NCBI GenBank assembly: GCA_017960885.1
Contig: JAGCYI010000166.1
Location: forward strand, 1 to 38,365
Direction of reading: 5' to 3'
Source: Bacteroidales bacterium
GTDB lineage: Bacteria > Bacteroidota > Bacteroidia > Bacteroidales > UBA3824
DNA: 38,365 nucleotides
Positions 25,538 to 35,758 of the stretch are shown here, piece after piece (position 1 is the stretch's first letter; every line of letters starts with the position of its first letter). A model generated the notes under the pieces. It did not search any database, was not told the DNA's origin, and saw only the letters and a list, made by a program, of their open reading frames with translations. The position numbers and the translations under genes were made by a program.

Positions 25538-26482
25538 ATGGCAAACGCATTAATCAAGACCGATTTCAACTTTAAAGGTCAGACAAATGTCTATCACGGC
25601 AAAGTCCGCGATGTATACACCATCAACAACGACAAACTTATTATGGTGGCCACCGACCGTATTTCGGCATTCGACGTAATCCTGCCCAAGGGTATTCCCT
25701 ACAAAGGACAGATTCTCAATCAGATAGCCGCCAAGTTTTTGGACGCTACCAAGGATATTGTTCCCAACTGGAAACTTGCCACTCCCGACCCTATGGTAAC
25801 AGTGGGACAGAAGGCTGAGGCTTTTCCTGTGGAGATGATTATTCGCGGATACCTCACTGGCAGTTCGTGGCGCACCTACAAATCTGGTGCAAGAGAAATC
25901 TGCGGAGTTAAGATTCCCGAAGGTATGAAAGAGCATCAGAAATTCCCCAAACCCATCATCACCCCCACCACCAAGGCTGCAGAGGGTCACGACGAGGACA
26001 TCTCAAAAGAGGAAATACTCAAACGCGGACTCATTTCGCCCGAAGACTACGCTCAGATAGAGGAAATCACCTACAAGCTGTTTGAGCGTGGCACTGAAAT
26101 AGCCGCTAAACGTGGTCTTATCCTCGTTGATACCAAATATGAGTTTGGCAAAATCGATGGCAAAATCGTGCTTATCGACGAAATTCACACTCCCGACTCG
26201 TCGCGCTATTTCTACTCCGAAGGTTACGAGGAGCGCTTTGCCAAAGGTGAACAGCAGAAACAACTTTCAAAAGAGTTTGTACGCGAATGGCTTATGGCAA
26301 ACGGTTTCCAAGGTAAAGATGGTCAAAAAGTTCCCGAAATGACCGACGAGATAGTGGCTGGCATCTCTGCACGCTACATTGAGCTTTTCGAAAACATAAC
26401 CGGCGAAAAATTCCAGAAAGCCGACCTTTCGCAAGACCTCGCCAAACGCATCGAAACCAACATCAACAACTACCTTGCATAA
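25538..26482 (+). CDS. purC: Phosphoribosylaminoimidazole-succinocarboxamide synthase
   Basis: This 314-residue enzyme joins aspartate to CAIR with ATP in purine synthesis (SAICAR synthetase). Motifs: [12 protein letters not shown] (18-29), [20 protein letters not shown] (38-57), [16 protein letters not shown] (99-114), [10 protein letters not shown] (196-205) and [14 protein letters not shown] (212-225). Length fits the longer, yeast-type form of the enzyme. It follows phoH by 40 bases and ends before a strong terminator. Confidence 0.97.
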   Translation: MANALIKTDFNFKGQTNVYHGKVRDVYTINNDKLIMVATDRISAFDVILPKGIPYKGQILNQIAAKFLDATKDIVPNWKLATPDPMVTVGQKAEAFPVEMIIRGYLTGSSWRTYKSGAREICGVKIPEGMKEHQKFPKPIITPTTKAAEGHDEDISKEEILKRGLISPEDYAQIEEITYKLFERGTEIAAKRGLILVDTKYEFGKIDGKIVLIDEIHTPDSSRYFYSEGYEERFAKGEQQKQLSKEFVREWLMANGFQGKDGQKVPEMTDEIVAGISARYIELFENITGEKFQKADLSQDLAKRIETNINNYLA

Positions 26483-26507
26483 TACAGCGGATTGATTTTA
26501 TAGTAAG

Positions 26508-26547
26508 ATCAGCCAGCGGAAATGATTTCCACTGGCTGATTTGTTAT
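26508..26547 (+). terminator. Terminator between converging purC and BspA-like gene
   Basis: A 15-bp stem with one mismatch (26508-26522 with 26526-26540; arms ATCAGCCAGCGGAAA and TTTCCACTGGCTGAT) and a TGA loop, followed by TTGTTATTATT. It serves the plus strand and probably the converging minus-strand operon as well. Confidence 0.75.
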
Positions 26548-28850
26548 TATTGGTTTACCACCTTATAGCAGTATTTACCAATAGTTACAACAAGAATTCC
26601 TTTTTTGTTGATATGGATTTCTTGTAGTGAGGAATTAATTGTAGATGAAGTGATTATGCGACCTGTGATGTCGACAATACTGTATCTAACACCTAAGGAC
26701 GTACTTTCTATAAATATAGTGCCGTTACTGCACCAAACATTTGGCTTGATTGTCTCTGGTGCGATATCAACAGGCGTTTTGGCATCTATTTTTGTCTCTA
26801 TATACTGTTCGGGAACGCCCTCATAATCGTCGCTGTCTTCAATTTTGTAGTATACTTTGTAAATGCCAGGTTCGGTAGCCTCAGGAAGCGTTGTGGAATA
26901 TTCACCTTCGGAGCCGAGACGATACAATATTGTTCCAAAATTGGATGTACCTTCGGTAATCAGTGGCTGAGGCTGTCCCATGTATACAAGGAAACCAATG
27001 GCGGTAGGAACAGTTGTAATCACGCTTTTGCCCTTGCTTATGTTTACGTTGATGGTTTGCGGTTGAGTGCCAACATATTTTTCATTGTCTTCTACCTTGT
27101 AATACACGGTGTAATCGCCGGCATGTGTGGCTGAGGGAATATCTTCGGAATAGTTTTTTCCGTCGAGGCTGTATAAAACCGTGCCAAGGTTCGACTCCAT
27201 ATCGGCAATCAACTTCTGGGGCTGATTGTTGAATACAATAGGGAGGGGGTCGGGTGGAAACACAAATGCCTGTGCTTTTTTGTAGGTGAAATATTGTGCG
27301 CAATCAGGATTATAAATAACAGCATCGGCGGTTTTCTCGGTATCCCAAAAATCACCGTAGTAGATAGTTTTTAACATTCCGCACTCTTGAAACATTCCCT
27401 GTGCATAAGCAGTTTTGCTATTGTCGAAATTGCTAAGGTCGAGTGAGCGGAGATTTTCGCAACCATCAAACATAAACGACATATCACGGACTGCTGTGGT
27501 GTTGAAATATTGCAAGTTGGTAAATTCTACAAGATTTCGGCAACCTTTAAACAATTCTACGGTGCTTTCGGGGGCGTATTTGGCAAACGATATTTCAAAA
27601 TCAATTTTTTCTACCTTATTTTTTATCGAATCAGGCAGAGTGTGCATACAAGTTGCGCCGTTGCGATAATGCCCATAATATAATGTGGCTGTAAGCGTTT
27701 TGCTGTCCCATAGATAATATGGAGATTCTTGGTCGTAGAAGTTGACCTTGAAACTACATTCGCCGCCATAAACCCTGATTGTCACATTGTGTTCGCCAAC
27801 GGCCGACGGGTTGTATTCTGCCACTAAATCTTGGCGGAGGTTGAAAGTTTTGGAACTATTGTCGTTAAAGAATACTGATATTTTGCAGCCCGTAATATCT
27901 AACGGCTCACCAAGGCAGTATTCTGTTTTTATAGGCGGAGAAGCCACAATTAAGCGATGTGCCACTTGGGTGGTGCCGCTTTGTGTTAAATATCCTGCCT
28001 GTGTTTCGGAATCTATTTGTGCGTATTCTTTATCAGTAATTGCATCGCTAAAAATAGTATTATACCCGCCAAAAAGATTGTTGCAGCCATAAAACATATC
28101 GTCGGATTGCGATACATTTACTGTTGACCATAAATCTCCGGCATAAATGGTTTCTAACTGTGGGCAATCGTAAAACATGCGGCGCATATCAGTTACCTTG
28201 CCAGTGTTGAATGATTTTAAATCTATTTCGTTGAGGGCGCGGCAATAGGCAAACATCGAGTACATATTTGCAACATTCTTGGTGTCGAAACTGCTGAGCA
28301 CCACCTGGCTGAGATTTCTACAGCGAAAAAACATCGAGTTCATATCGTCCACATTCTGAGTGTTGAACGCACTGAGGTCGAGAGTATTAAGTTTTTCGCA
28401 GTTGGCAAACATAGCCATCATACTTTTAACTTTTGCAGTATTGAACCCGCTAAGGTTGAGCGACTTAAGATTACCACATTGATAAAACATATAAGCCATT
28501 GATTCGGCGTTTTGCGTGTTGAGGTTTTGGATACCGTCTACCGATTGCAAGTTAACACATCCGCAAAACCATCTGTAACAGGTGTTGGGCTTATAGTTTG
28601 CAAACGAACTGTTGAAAACCACCTTAGTAATATCTGCCGAAGATGCGTTCCATGCAGGAGTTTCGCTGCCAGTGTTGATTTCAAATGCGCCCGAAGGTTG
28701 ATTATCGTTGTAATAAAAAGTTAGAGTGCCGTATTCTAATGTCGCGTATGCGTTTTGTGCTGACACTTGGCTGCCAGAAGCAAACATACTTACCACTAAT
28801 ACTGTAGTCAAGAAAACCCCGAGACGGTTTTGTAAATTTTGATTTTGCAT
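26547..28850 (-). CDS. BspA-like (DUF285) surface protein with Ig-like domains and T9SS-type tail
   Basis: A 767-residue secreted protein with a signal peptide (cut after VSA, before QNAYATLEY). Order of parts: DUF285 repeats (about 90-275, MxxMFxxCxxLxxLDLSxFNT type), a bacterial Ig-like group 3 domain (about 295-370), a second shorter DUF285 block (about 375-520), two MBG-like repeats (about 540-610 and 615-690, VYYKVEDNEKYVGT and VYYKIEDSDDYEGV), and a C-terminal segment like a short T9SS sorting domain (YSIVDITGRIITSS ... KYCYKVVNQ). It should be exported by the T9SS and act in adhesion. It is the last gene of the minus-strand operon, 15 bases after the SprB-like adhesin. Its N-terminal module matches the lipoprotein at 1398-2591. 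Confidence 0.82.
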   Translation of the reverse strand: MQNQNLQNRLGVFLTTVLVVSMFASGSQVSAQNAYATLEYGTLTFYYNDNQPSGAFEINTGSETPAWNASSADITKVVFNSSFANYKPNTCYRWFCGCVNLQSVDGIQNLNTQNAESMAYMFYQCGNLKSLNLSGFNTAKVKSMMAMFANCEKLNTLDLSAFNTQNVDDMNSMFFRCRNLSQVVLSSFDTKNVANMYSMFAYCRALNEIDLKSFNTGKVTDMRRMFYDCPQLETIYAGDLWSTVNVSQSDDMFYGCNNLFGGYNTIFSDAITDKEYAQIDSETQAGYLTQSGTTQVAHRLIVASPPIKTEYCLGEPLDITGCKISVFFNDNSSKTFNLRQDLVAEYNPSAVGEHNVTIRVYGGECSFKVNFYDQESPYYLWDSKTLTATLYYGHYRNGATCMHTLPDSIKNKVEKIDFEISFAKYAPESTVELFKGCRNLVEFTNLQYFNTTAVRDMSFMFDGCENLRSLDLSNFDNSKTAYAQGMFQECGMLKTIYYGDFWDTEKTADAVIYNPDCAQYFTYKKAQAFVFPPDPLPIVFNNQPQKLIADMESNLGTVLYSLDGKNYSEDIPSATHAGDYTVYYKVEDNEKYVGTQPQTINVNISKGKSVITTVPTAIGFLVYMGQPQPLITEGTSNFGTILYRLGSEGEYSTTLPEATEPGIYKVYYKIEDSDDYEGVPEQYIETKIDAKTPVDIAPETIKPNVWCSNGTIFIESTSLGVRYSIVDITGRIITSSTINSSLQEIHINKKGILVVTIGKYCYKVVNQ

Positions 28851-28865
28851 AACAGGGTAATGTAT

Positions 28866-31800
28866 TTATCGGCTAACAATGTATTTTATTTGTTTGGTTT
28901 CGTTGCCGGTTTGCAATATTACTACATACGCACCGGAAGATAGTATGTCGTTGATGTCGAGTTTGTAATTGTCGGAATTGTGGAGCGTAACCTGTTTGCG
29001 TATTTTGCCAAAATTGAGGTCGTAAATAGTAAGCCGCACATCGGAAATTTGCGAAAGGTTTACCTCAACCGTGATAGGTCCTTTGGTGGGATTGGGCGAA
29101 ATGGCAAAGTCCTTTACAATAGAGCGTTCTACATATAGCGGCGAGAGTTCGTCGTCGGGACGTACCGTGGCAAATATCTCCACAGGCTTGGATATGTCCG
29201 ACACGCAGTCTTGGTTTTCGGCAGAAAGTGTAACACTGTATATGCCCGAAAGTTTGGGAATAAGTCGCAGTTCACGTTCTGAGCCTTTGGAATTGTCGCA
29301 GTCGAAAGCGAGAGTATCGTATTTCCAAGAATATTTGTCGGGATTGGTTTGCGACATCTCCATTACCACGAGGGTGTCGTTGATGTATGATGCCGACGAC
29401 ATACGGAAATATGGCGAGAACGATGTTGGCGACATCGTAACCGAAATTGTATCCACAGCATAGCAGTCGTCGTAGCCGTTGGCTTTGATGATATACGTGC
29501 CGGGCGATTTTACTGTTAAAAATCGGTTGTTGTCTACCACCCAGCCGTTGCATATCCACTCATAGCCGTCAAACTCGTTGGCATCAACGTTGATTTCGCC
29601 GTTGTAACACAGGTTGATGCTGCTTGGAACATCGTTTTGCAAATATCCCTTATGGGGAATAGCCACATTGGCATGCACCTCGCAACCATTAGCATCGGTT
29701 ATCAGCACATCGTAGTTGCCCTTGTCGAGACCGCTGCGTTTGCTCTCTGAAGTGATTTTTCCGTCGGGCCAAGTGAATGTGAATGGCGACGTTGCCGAAA
29801 ACAACCTTATGTCGGCTGCTCCGTCGGGGTCAAGACCGCAGGTGGCGCTGTCGATAGCGGTGGAGGTGCTGAGTTTCTTGCTGTAAATTTTTATGTCTAC
29901 AGGCATGCTGCAGTTGTTTTGGTCTACCACTGTTACCACGTAGTTGCCATTGGTAAGGTTGTTACGAACAGGGTCGGGGGTTTCCACATTGTCGCTCCAT
30001 TTGTAGGTTACGGGCAATTTTGCACCCGACACTGCAATTTCGGCTCTTGCATTGCCTATCGACGAGCAACTTGCCTCTGTTTCTTTGTGCGAAACCTTGA
30101 GGTTGCCGCTGGCGATAGTTACCTTATGCGTTGATACACAGTTGGTTTCGTCTTTGACATTGATGGTATACACACCCACAGGAACATTATCTTGAGTAAA
30201 GGTGTTTGTAGTGATATTGCTCTGCGAGAGGGCGTTGTTGCCTTGCCAGTCGATAGCATACTTGCCTCTGCCGCCTTTGATATCAAAAATCACCTTTCCT
30301 GTGGCATCCTGACGGCAAAGGGCGTTCTCGGATTTTACATTTACCGAAAAATCGCTGTTGAGTATGTCAAACGATTCTTGTATGGAACAATTATGTTGGT
30401 CGACGATTCTTACAGTGTGAGAGCCTGCTGCTAAGTTTTCGACGATATTAGATTCTGTGCCTTCAGTGTCATCGTCCCAAATGTATTTGTAGGTGCGCTT
30501 AGGCGACATATTAATTTCTACCTTGCCGCCAATTGACTGCTTGTCGGCGCACTCGGCGTGGGTGGTAAAAAACGATGGACGGAGAGTGTCGTGTTTGATT
30601 TCGAAATTGATTTCGGTGTTGCATCCGCCATTCGCCCATTCAAACTTGACATTGTAGTTGCCAGAACCAAGTTCTGAAATAGTATTGATACTGCCCGTAG
30701 AATGTTTGCTCCCATTTATTGACCATGTATAAATAGGATCAAAAATACCCGAACCAGTTATATTGCTACGTATGGTGGCTGAACCAAAAGATTTCTCAGC
30801 ACAAGGGGTGTTGGTGGTGACTACAGAATGAGAGTATTTGTTTTCGTTAATTTCCACCTGTGAGGATAGAATGCATTTGTTGTCTTTGTTTGATATGGAA
30901 AAGGTGTGTATGCCGTTACTAAGATTTTTTAGTACAACAGAAGATGTTTGTGAGATTTTATCAGGAGAATAAACAACCGACCATTGGTAGTTATTATTTG
31001 AGTTGTAGATTCCGTTGCCTGTTTGTATTATTTGTATTGTGGCTTCGCCGTTTTTGGCTTCTGAGCATGAAATATCTCTTGTTGAATTTTGAAATGTGTA
31101 TTTGTTAGTGCCAACTTCTACTGGTATAATTTGCAAGCATTTTTCATCGTGTTGTACAGAGAGTTTGTAAACGCCCTCGCTAAGACCGCTTATTTTGAAA
31201 TAAGGCTTATAATTGCCATTTTCATCGGGAAGAGGAATATCCGATGTTGGTGTAAAAGTTTTTTCGTCAGATTCGGAAGTGCTATTTAGAGGTTTAACAG
31301 TCCAAGAATGTTTTTTTATCTGAAAAGGACCGTTATCTTTTTTAGGATCTTTTACCGATAGCGATATTGCCACATCCCCGTTGGAAATTTCTTCGCATGT
31401 AAGGTCGTGGTGGTCTGTGTCGATATTGTATTCGTTTTTGTTGATGGTAATTATGTCGCTGAGAGTACATTCTTTGTCGTGGTTAACTGACACTTGATAT
31501 TCGCCAATTGGTAGATTTTTTATGATGGTTTCTCCGGAATTTGGAATGTATTTTTTTGTGGGATCGATTGATGAAGATAACCAATAAGAATCTATTTTGA
31601 ATATACCATTTTCATCCTTAGGTGTTACCACAATGGTGGCTGTACCGTTATCGGCAAAATTGCAGGAAGCATTGGTGGTGCTTGATTCGTCAAAACTATA
31701 AGAATTGCTTGTTAGTGTAACTTCTGTTTCCACTTTACATTCGCCATCTAAATCTGATGCACTGAGCTTATAAGTCCCTTCTCTTAAATTATCGAATTTT

Positions 31801-34115
31801 GGATTTGGCTTATTATTGGGAGAATCATTCAAATCAGGCGAAATGTCATAAGATGTAGGTTGAAACCGATATTTACTTGAGCCATCATCTTTCGTTGCAA
31901 CAAATATTTCTGCCCAGCCGTTAGGCTCTGACATATCAGCGCACGATGGAGAACCTATTTTATATGATAATTTTGGTTCTTCATGATCGATTGTTATGTT
32001 ATCTACGGTAGCGGAGCATTTATCATTTTGGTTTTCATCGACTTGGTAAACGGTTACGCTATATTTTCCTTCTGATAAACCTGTAATATCACTCGAATTT
32101 CCCCAGGGTATTATACTCTTTGATGATTGATTAAAACCACTTGTTTCTTTATTAATTTGCCATTTATAGGATTTCTGATATTGGGCATTACCGCCACTTA
32201 AATTACTAATAGTAATTATACCATCGCCTTTGCCCTCACATGTTGTATGTGTGAGTCTTGTTATAAAATCAACTTTTGAAGGCTCGTTTATTACTATATC
32301 TTTTTTTTCTGCAACAAAGCATTCATCCACTTTACAACTGATATTATATGTATTTGCACTTATATCCGAGAATATTTTTTGGTTTGGTGGTGTATTATTA
32401 TTCTCTTCTGTATTATCTCCATTTTGCTTTGGTTTGGGATTAATTGACCATTCAAATTTAGCGCCTACGTTTATGGATGCAGAGATAGAGCCATCGCTAT
32501 AACCATTACACGAAGGTTGTAGTATGTCATTGATTGCGATTTCGGGGGTTGTATATGTTACGTCATTTAAATTAATTGTCTTCTGGCGATGTTCAACTCC
32601 TATATCTTTATCTTTATCTGAATCATCTTTTATAGTGAGACTGCTTTGTCCTAACGGAATATCAAACGATTTCGGAAGATCATTCAGTGTAAAGGAGTTG
32701 CCACTACTTTCTGCAACACCTTCAATAATATACTGACCACCCAAACCTCCTTCGATGTCGGAAATCGTTATCATAGAATTTTTATTTTCAGATGCATAGC
32801 ATTTTGTTATGGTATATGTCGGCTCTATATTACGATAATACCCTTGCAGCGAAAAAGCCAATTCTTGAGAAATCCATTTTGTGTCATTGGGATCGGGGGT
32901 AATTGTGATTGTGTCTGCACCCGCCTTAAAGGAGTTTGCTGTTAATTGTATGTCTATGTCTATGTCTTTGTCTTTGGGAATATCATACACCACATTGTTT
33001 ACTTTAATTGTACTTGGCATTGAGCATATTATTAATTCTTTGTCACCATCTGAATATAAATCTCCTGCTTGGGTACACACCGAAATCGCACCTTCTCGTC
33101 CTTCTTTTGCTTGGTCTTCACTCCAAAAATCAATTGTTTCCTCATTAAGATTAGAATATATATGATTAGGTTCTGCTGAAAAAACAACTGCGTATCTGTT
33201 GACGGGGCATGTACGTTTTTCATTATTCCGAGGTTCAAAAACTAATTCATGTATTCCTTTATCCATCTTATTATCCGGATTGTAAGGATTATTATCTACT
33301 GATAATTTATATATATCCCAAAATCCTTTATCATCAGGCAACCCAGTTAATTGCTGGTCTTGTATTTTGATGTTTTCTACTAAAGAATCAGGCATTTGCG
33401 GATAGTATTTAGGAATATTAAATTCACTAGAATGAAAAACATCGTCATATTCTATTCTGTATTTATATTCATTCTTTACGTTTTCGTCTTTAAAATTAGT
33501 ATTAATGAAATCTCGATATTTCTCCCATGGTATTCCTTCATTTATTTCATCCAGTCTCAAAAACGATATCCAATTATCTTCATCAATTTTAGACACTTGT
33601 AACCTTGCCTTTTCATTAACTATATTTACATTTGGAGCCGTAATAATATTATGTATAGGAATACCTTTGCCTTGGCATAAATAAGAACCAAGGTTGCCGT
33701 TAATGAGTGTGTAAAAGGGGCTGCATATTACTATTTTATAATCAGAATTAATTGTAAAATCTTCGCAATCTTCATTAGGTAAATTCGATATATCAACAGG
33801 AAATGTAGTATTTATTGTTTGATCTGTACTTTTAATACTTATATAAACATATTCTGTGTTGTTTTTACCTCCCGCCTGAAATGGTATGAAGATTGACTGA
33901 TTTTTCCATGTAAATAAATATGTTTTATTTAAAGACGGATTGTACGAAATACTAATATCGAAATCTTTAAAATCACCAGGTGTCATATAGTTGCGTGAAA
34001 TGGCAATTTGAAAAAAGCCGATACTAAAATAATCTTGATTGTCCCCTTGTTGCGCTAAGACTTCTAAATTAACAAAACAAAGGTATAATAGTAATGATAT
34101 GATGATTTTTTTCAT
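28866..34115 (-). CDS. Giant SprB-repeat adhesin with T9SS type A sorting domain
   Basis: A 1,749-residue protein with a signal peptide (LEVLA, then QQGDNQDYF). Residues 1 to about 530 are an unrecognised region. Then about eleven SprB-like repeats follow, each starting with a Cys in a pattern like SCNGYSDGSI, TCEGKGDGII, SCNFADNGTATI, TCEEISNGDVAI, SCSEAKNGEATI, LCRQDATGKVIF, and ending with 'GxYxVxVxDxxxC'; a Cys-containing Ig/PKD-like part follows. The end (about 1670-1749: ISPNPTKGPITVEV, LTIYDLNFGKIRKQV, SGAYVVILQTGNETKQIKYI) is a T9SS type A sorting domain, so it should be displayed on the surface. SprB itself is the mobile gliding adhesin of Flavobacterium, but nothing here shows gliding. 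It is the middle gene of the operon. Confidence 0.9.
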   Translation of the reverse strand: MKKIIISLLLYLCFVNLEVLAQQGDNQDYFSIGFFQIAISRNYMTPGDFKDFDISISYNPSLNKTYLFTWKNQSIFIPFQAGGKNNTEYVYISIKSTDQTINTTFPVDISNLPNEDCEDFTINSDYKIVICSPFYTLINGNLGSYLCQGKGIPIHNIITAPNVNIVNEKARLQVSKIDEDNWISFLRLDEINEGIPWEKYRDFINTNFKDENVKNEYKYRIEYDDVFHSSEFNIPKYYPQMPDSLVENIKIQDQQLTGLPDDKGFWDIYKLSVDNNPYNPDNKMDKGIHELVFEPRNNEKRTCPVNRYAVVFSAEPNHIYSNLNEETIDFWSEDQAKEGREGAISVCTQAGDLYSDGDKELIICSMPSTIKVNNVVYDIPKDKDIDIDIQLTANSFKAGADTITITPDPNDTKWISQELAFSLQGYYRNIEPTYTITKCYASENKNSMITISDIEGGLGGQYIIEGVAESSGNSFTLNDLPKSFDIPLGQSSLTIKDDSDKDKDIGVEHRQKTINLNDVTYTTPEIAINDILQPSCNGYSDGSISASINVGAKFEWSINPKPKQNGDNTEENNNTPPNQKIFSDISANTYNISCKVDECFVAEKKDIVINEPSKVDFITRLTHTTCEGKGDGIITISNLSGGNAQYQKSYKWQINKETSGFNQSSKSIIPWGNSSDITGLSEGKYSVTVYQVDENQNDKCSATVDNITIDHEEPKLSYKIGSPSCADMSEPNGWAEIFVATKDDGSSKYRFQPTSYDISPDLNDSPNNKPNPKFDNLREGTYKLSASDLDGECKVETEVTLTSNSYSFDESSTTNASCNFADNGTATIVVTPKDENGIFKIDSYWLSSSIDPTKKYIPNSGETIIKNLPIGEYQVSVNHDKECTLSDIITINKNEYNIDTDHHDLTCEEISNGDVAISLSVKDPKKDNGPFQIKKHSWTVKPLNSTSESDEKTFTPTSDIPLPDENGNYKPYFKISGLSEGVYKLSVQHDEKCLQIIPVEVGTNKYTFQNSTRDISCSEAKNGEATIQIIQTGNGIYNSNNNYQWSVVYSPDKISQTSSVVLKNLSNGIHTFSISNKDNKCILSSQVEINENKYSHSVVTTNTPCAEKSFGSATIRSNITGSGIFDPIYTWSINGSKHSTGSINTISELGSGNYNVKFEWANGGCNTEINFEIKHDTLRPSFFTTHAECADKQSIGGKVEINMSPKRTYKYIWDDDTEGTESNIVENLAAGSHTVRIVDQHNCSIQESFDILNSDFSVNVKSENALCRQDATGKVIFDIKGGRGKYAIDWQGNNALSQSNITTNTFTQDNVPVGVYTINVKDETNCVSTHKVTIASGNLKVSHKETEASCSSIGNARAEIAVSGAKLPVTYKWSDNVETPDPVRNNLTNGNYVVTVVDQNNCSMPVDIKIYSKKLSTSTAIDSATCGLDPDGAADIRLFSATSPFTFTWPDGKITSESKRSGLDKGNYDVLITDANGCEVHANVAIPHKGYLQNDVPSSINLCYNGEINVDANEFDGYEWICNGWVVDNNRFLTVKSPGTYIIKANGYDDCYAVDTISVTMSPTSFSPYFRMSSASYINDTLVVMEMSQTNPDKYSWKYDTLAFDCDNSKGSERELRLIPKLSGIYSVTLSAENQDCVSDISKPVEIFATVRPDDELSPLYVERSIVKDFAISPNPTKGPITVEVNLSQISDVRLTIYDLNFGKIRKQVTLHNSDNYKLDINDILSSGAYVVILQTGNETKQIKYIVSR

Positions 34116-34130
34116 AAAGAATTATTTTGT

Positions 34131-35717
34131 TTAGAGACCCGTATAATTCCATACGTATTTGTCCGTAAAAGTTACAATATTCTTACCTGGCAGGCAATAT
34201 GATAAAGAGAATGGATATTCTCCCTCTGTGTATGTTAAGTGTGTTACAGAATTATTTTCATGATATATCATACAAAATTTACTTTCAAGTTCACTATGAT
34301 ACTTAGAAAATGACGACCACATACTATCAAAATCTTTAACCATAACGGTTTGTACTAAACACCACACACGTCCATCCTTATCATAAGGTATGAAATTAAT
34401 TGTTTTGTTTTTAATTTCATTCTCACTCAATAATTTAGAGCCGGATCGATATCGATAGCTGATACCCATAGCATTTGAAGGGGGTATTTTCCATTTATTG
34501 TTGTCAGGTGAATTATGATAAATGGTATAATTGTCATAAAATAGTTTAAAGTAACTGTTAATATACCATTCGCAGTTGTCGAGATCTAATTCCATGCGTA
34601 TCAAGCCAATGTCGCCTATATTTATTTCATATTCGTCGAAATACTCAACATCATTACTAATTACAATTACTAATTCTTTTTGTACGGCTCCATCATGGGG
34701 GTCATTTGTAGATGCCGTTTGATTAATCTGATTCCCAGTAATATCATAAGTAGCAATTTTTGTTTTGAAATCAGGGTGCTTGCTTGTGGCAAGATGCATA
34801 TAATATACAGTGTCCTTGCCGCACATAAAGTCGAAACGGTATAAGGTTTGAGGCAAGAATGTAACATTATCTAACGAATAGTTGATTTCGGCAACCTGTC
34901 GGTCAATATCGTGGCATTCTTTGTAGGTGAAAGAAGTCGTTTGTTTTGGCTGAGTTTCGTCGCTCACCGACGATATCACTACCTTCATATTCTCCGCTGG
35001 CACACCATCGAATATCTTTGAATATTTATAACTCATCATAATATATCCCTGCTTATATTCCTCTGGTAAATAGTATCTCTGACGGTCGATTGGATATTGG
35101 TAGAGAATCTCCTCCTTGTCGATAAAGTTATCCGAAATTTTTCCTGTGGTAAATTTGAGCGTATTGGTGTAGTTAAGGGTCTTGTCTTTGTAAATAACAG
35201 GATGCCATTCACCATCAATCAACTGTGTTAAGGTTATTGTTGTAGAGAAAGTGTATTCAGTGTTGGGGGTGAGTTCTTTGTGAGGTATCATCAGAATATT
35301 AGTGCCTTCGTTTGGTGTATATTCGATGGCCATGTTTTCGCCCGACGCGTCAGCAATGGTACAATCGGTAATCTCGTAACGGTAGGTATATGTGAGATTG
35401 TCTAATACTTTTGCTTCAATTGGCGCGTAGATTTTCTGAAGCGAAGTTCCTATTGTAAGTGGTGTGCTGAAGCATCTACAAGCAGTATCTCCGTCTTTTG
35501 GATTGTTGACATCGGGATTGAAAAAACTATAGTTTGAAACTAAAAACAGAGAGTAGATATCCGACGAGTCGTACTCTATCTTCGGTTCATCTTTTTTTTG
35601 CTCTTCCTTATTCGGTTCGGGTTCGGGATCGGCGTTGTCATCTTTATTGCACGATGGCAAAAATATCATTGCCGACATTGCAGCGGCTATAATGGTGGTG
35701 AAAATTCTCTTTTTCAT
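34131..35717 (-). CDS. Predicted surface-exposed lipoprotein with Ig-like region
   Basis: The start at 35717 is chosen: it gives a lipoprotein signal (MKKRIFTTIIAAAMSAMIFLPSC, Cys23), and the promoter at 35759-35789 lies upstream of it but downstream of the alternative ATG at 35783. The 528-residue product has C-N-K-D-D after the lipid site, matching the Capnocytophaga-type lipoprotein export signal (X-K-D/E-D/E), then a Pro/Glu/Lys-rich linker. It should sit on the outer face of the outer membrane. A segment at about residues 115-195 (ELTPNTEYTFSTTITL ... LKFTTG) looks like a Big_5-type Ig domain. The rest is unrecognised. It is the first gene of the adhesin operon, 15 bases before the giant adhesin, and may be its surface partner; that is inference. 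Confidence 0.75.
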   Translation of the reverse strand: MKKRIFTTIIAAAMSAMIFLPSCNKDDNADPEPEPNKEEQKKDEPKIEYDSSDIYSLFLVSNYSFFNPDVNNPKDGDTACRCFSTPLTIGTSLQKIYAPIEAKVLDNLTYTYRYEITDCTIADASGENMAIEYTPNEGTNILMIPHKELTPNTEYTFSTTITLTQLIDGEWHPVIYKDKTLNYTNTLKFTTGKISDNFIDKEEILYQYPIDRQRYYLPEEYKQGYIMMSYKYSKIFDGVPAENMKVVISSVSDETQPKQTTSFTYKECHDIDRQVAEINYSLDNVTFLPQTLYRFDFMCGKDTVYYMHLATSKHPDFKTKIATYDITGNQINQTASTNDPHDGAVQKELVIVISNDVEYFDEYEINIGDIGLIRMELDLDNCEWYINSYFKLFYDNYTIYHNSPDNNKWKIPPSNAMGISYRYRSGSKLLSENEIKNKTINFIPYDKDGRVWCLVQTVMVKDFDSMWSSFSKYHSELESKFCMIYHENNSVTHLTYTEGEYPFSLSYCLPGKNIVTFTDKYVWNYTGL

Positions 35718-35758
35718 ATTGATTCTTGTTTTTGATGTTGATAACAATTTTTTCGCCC

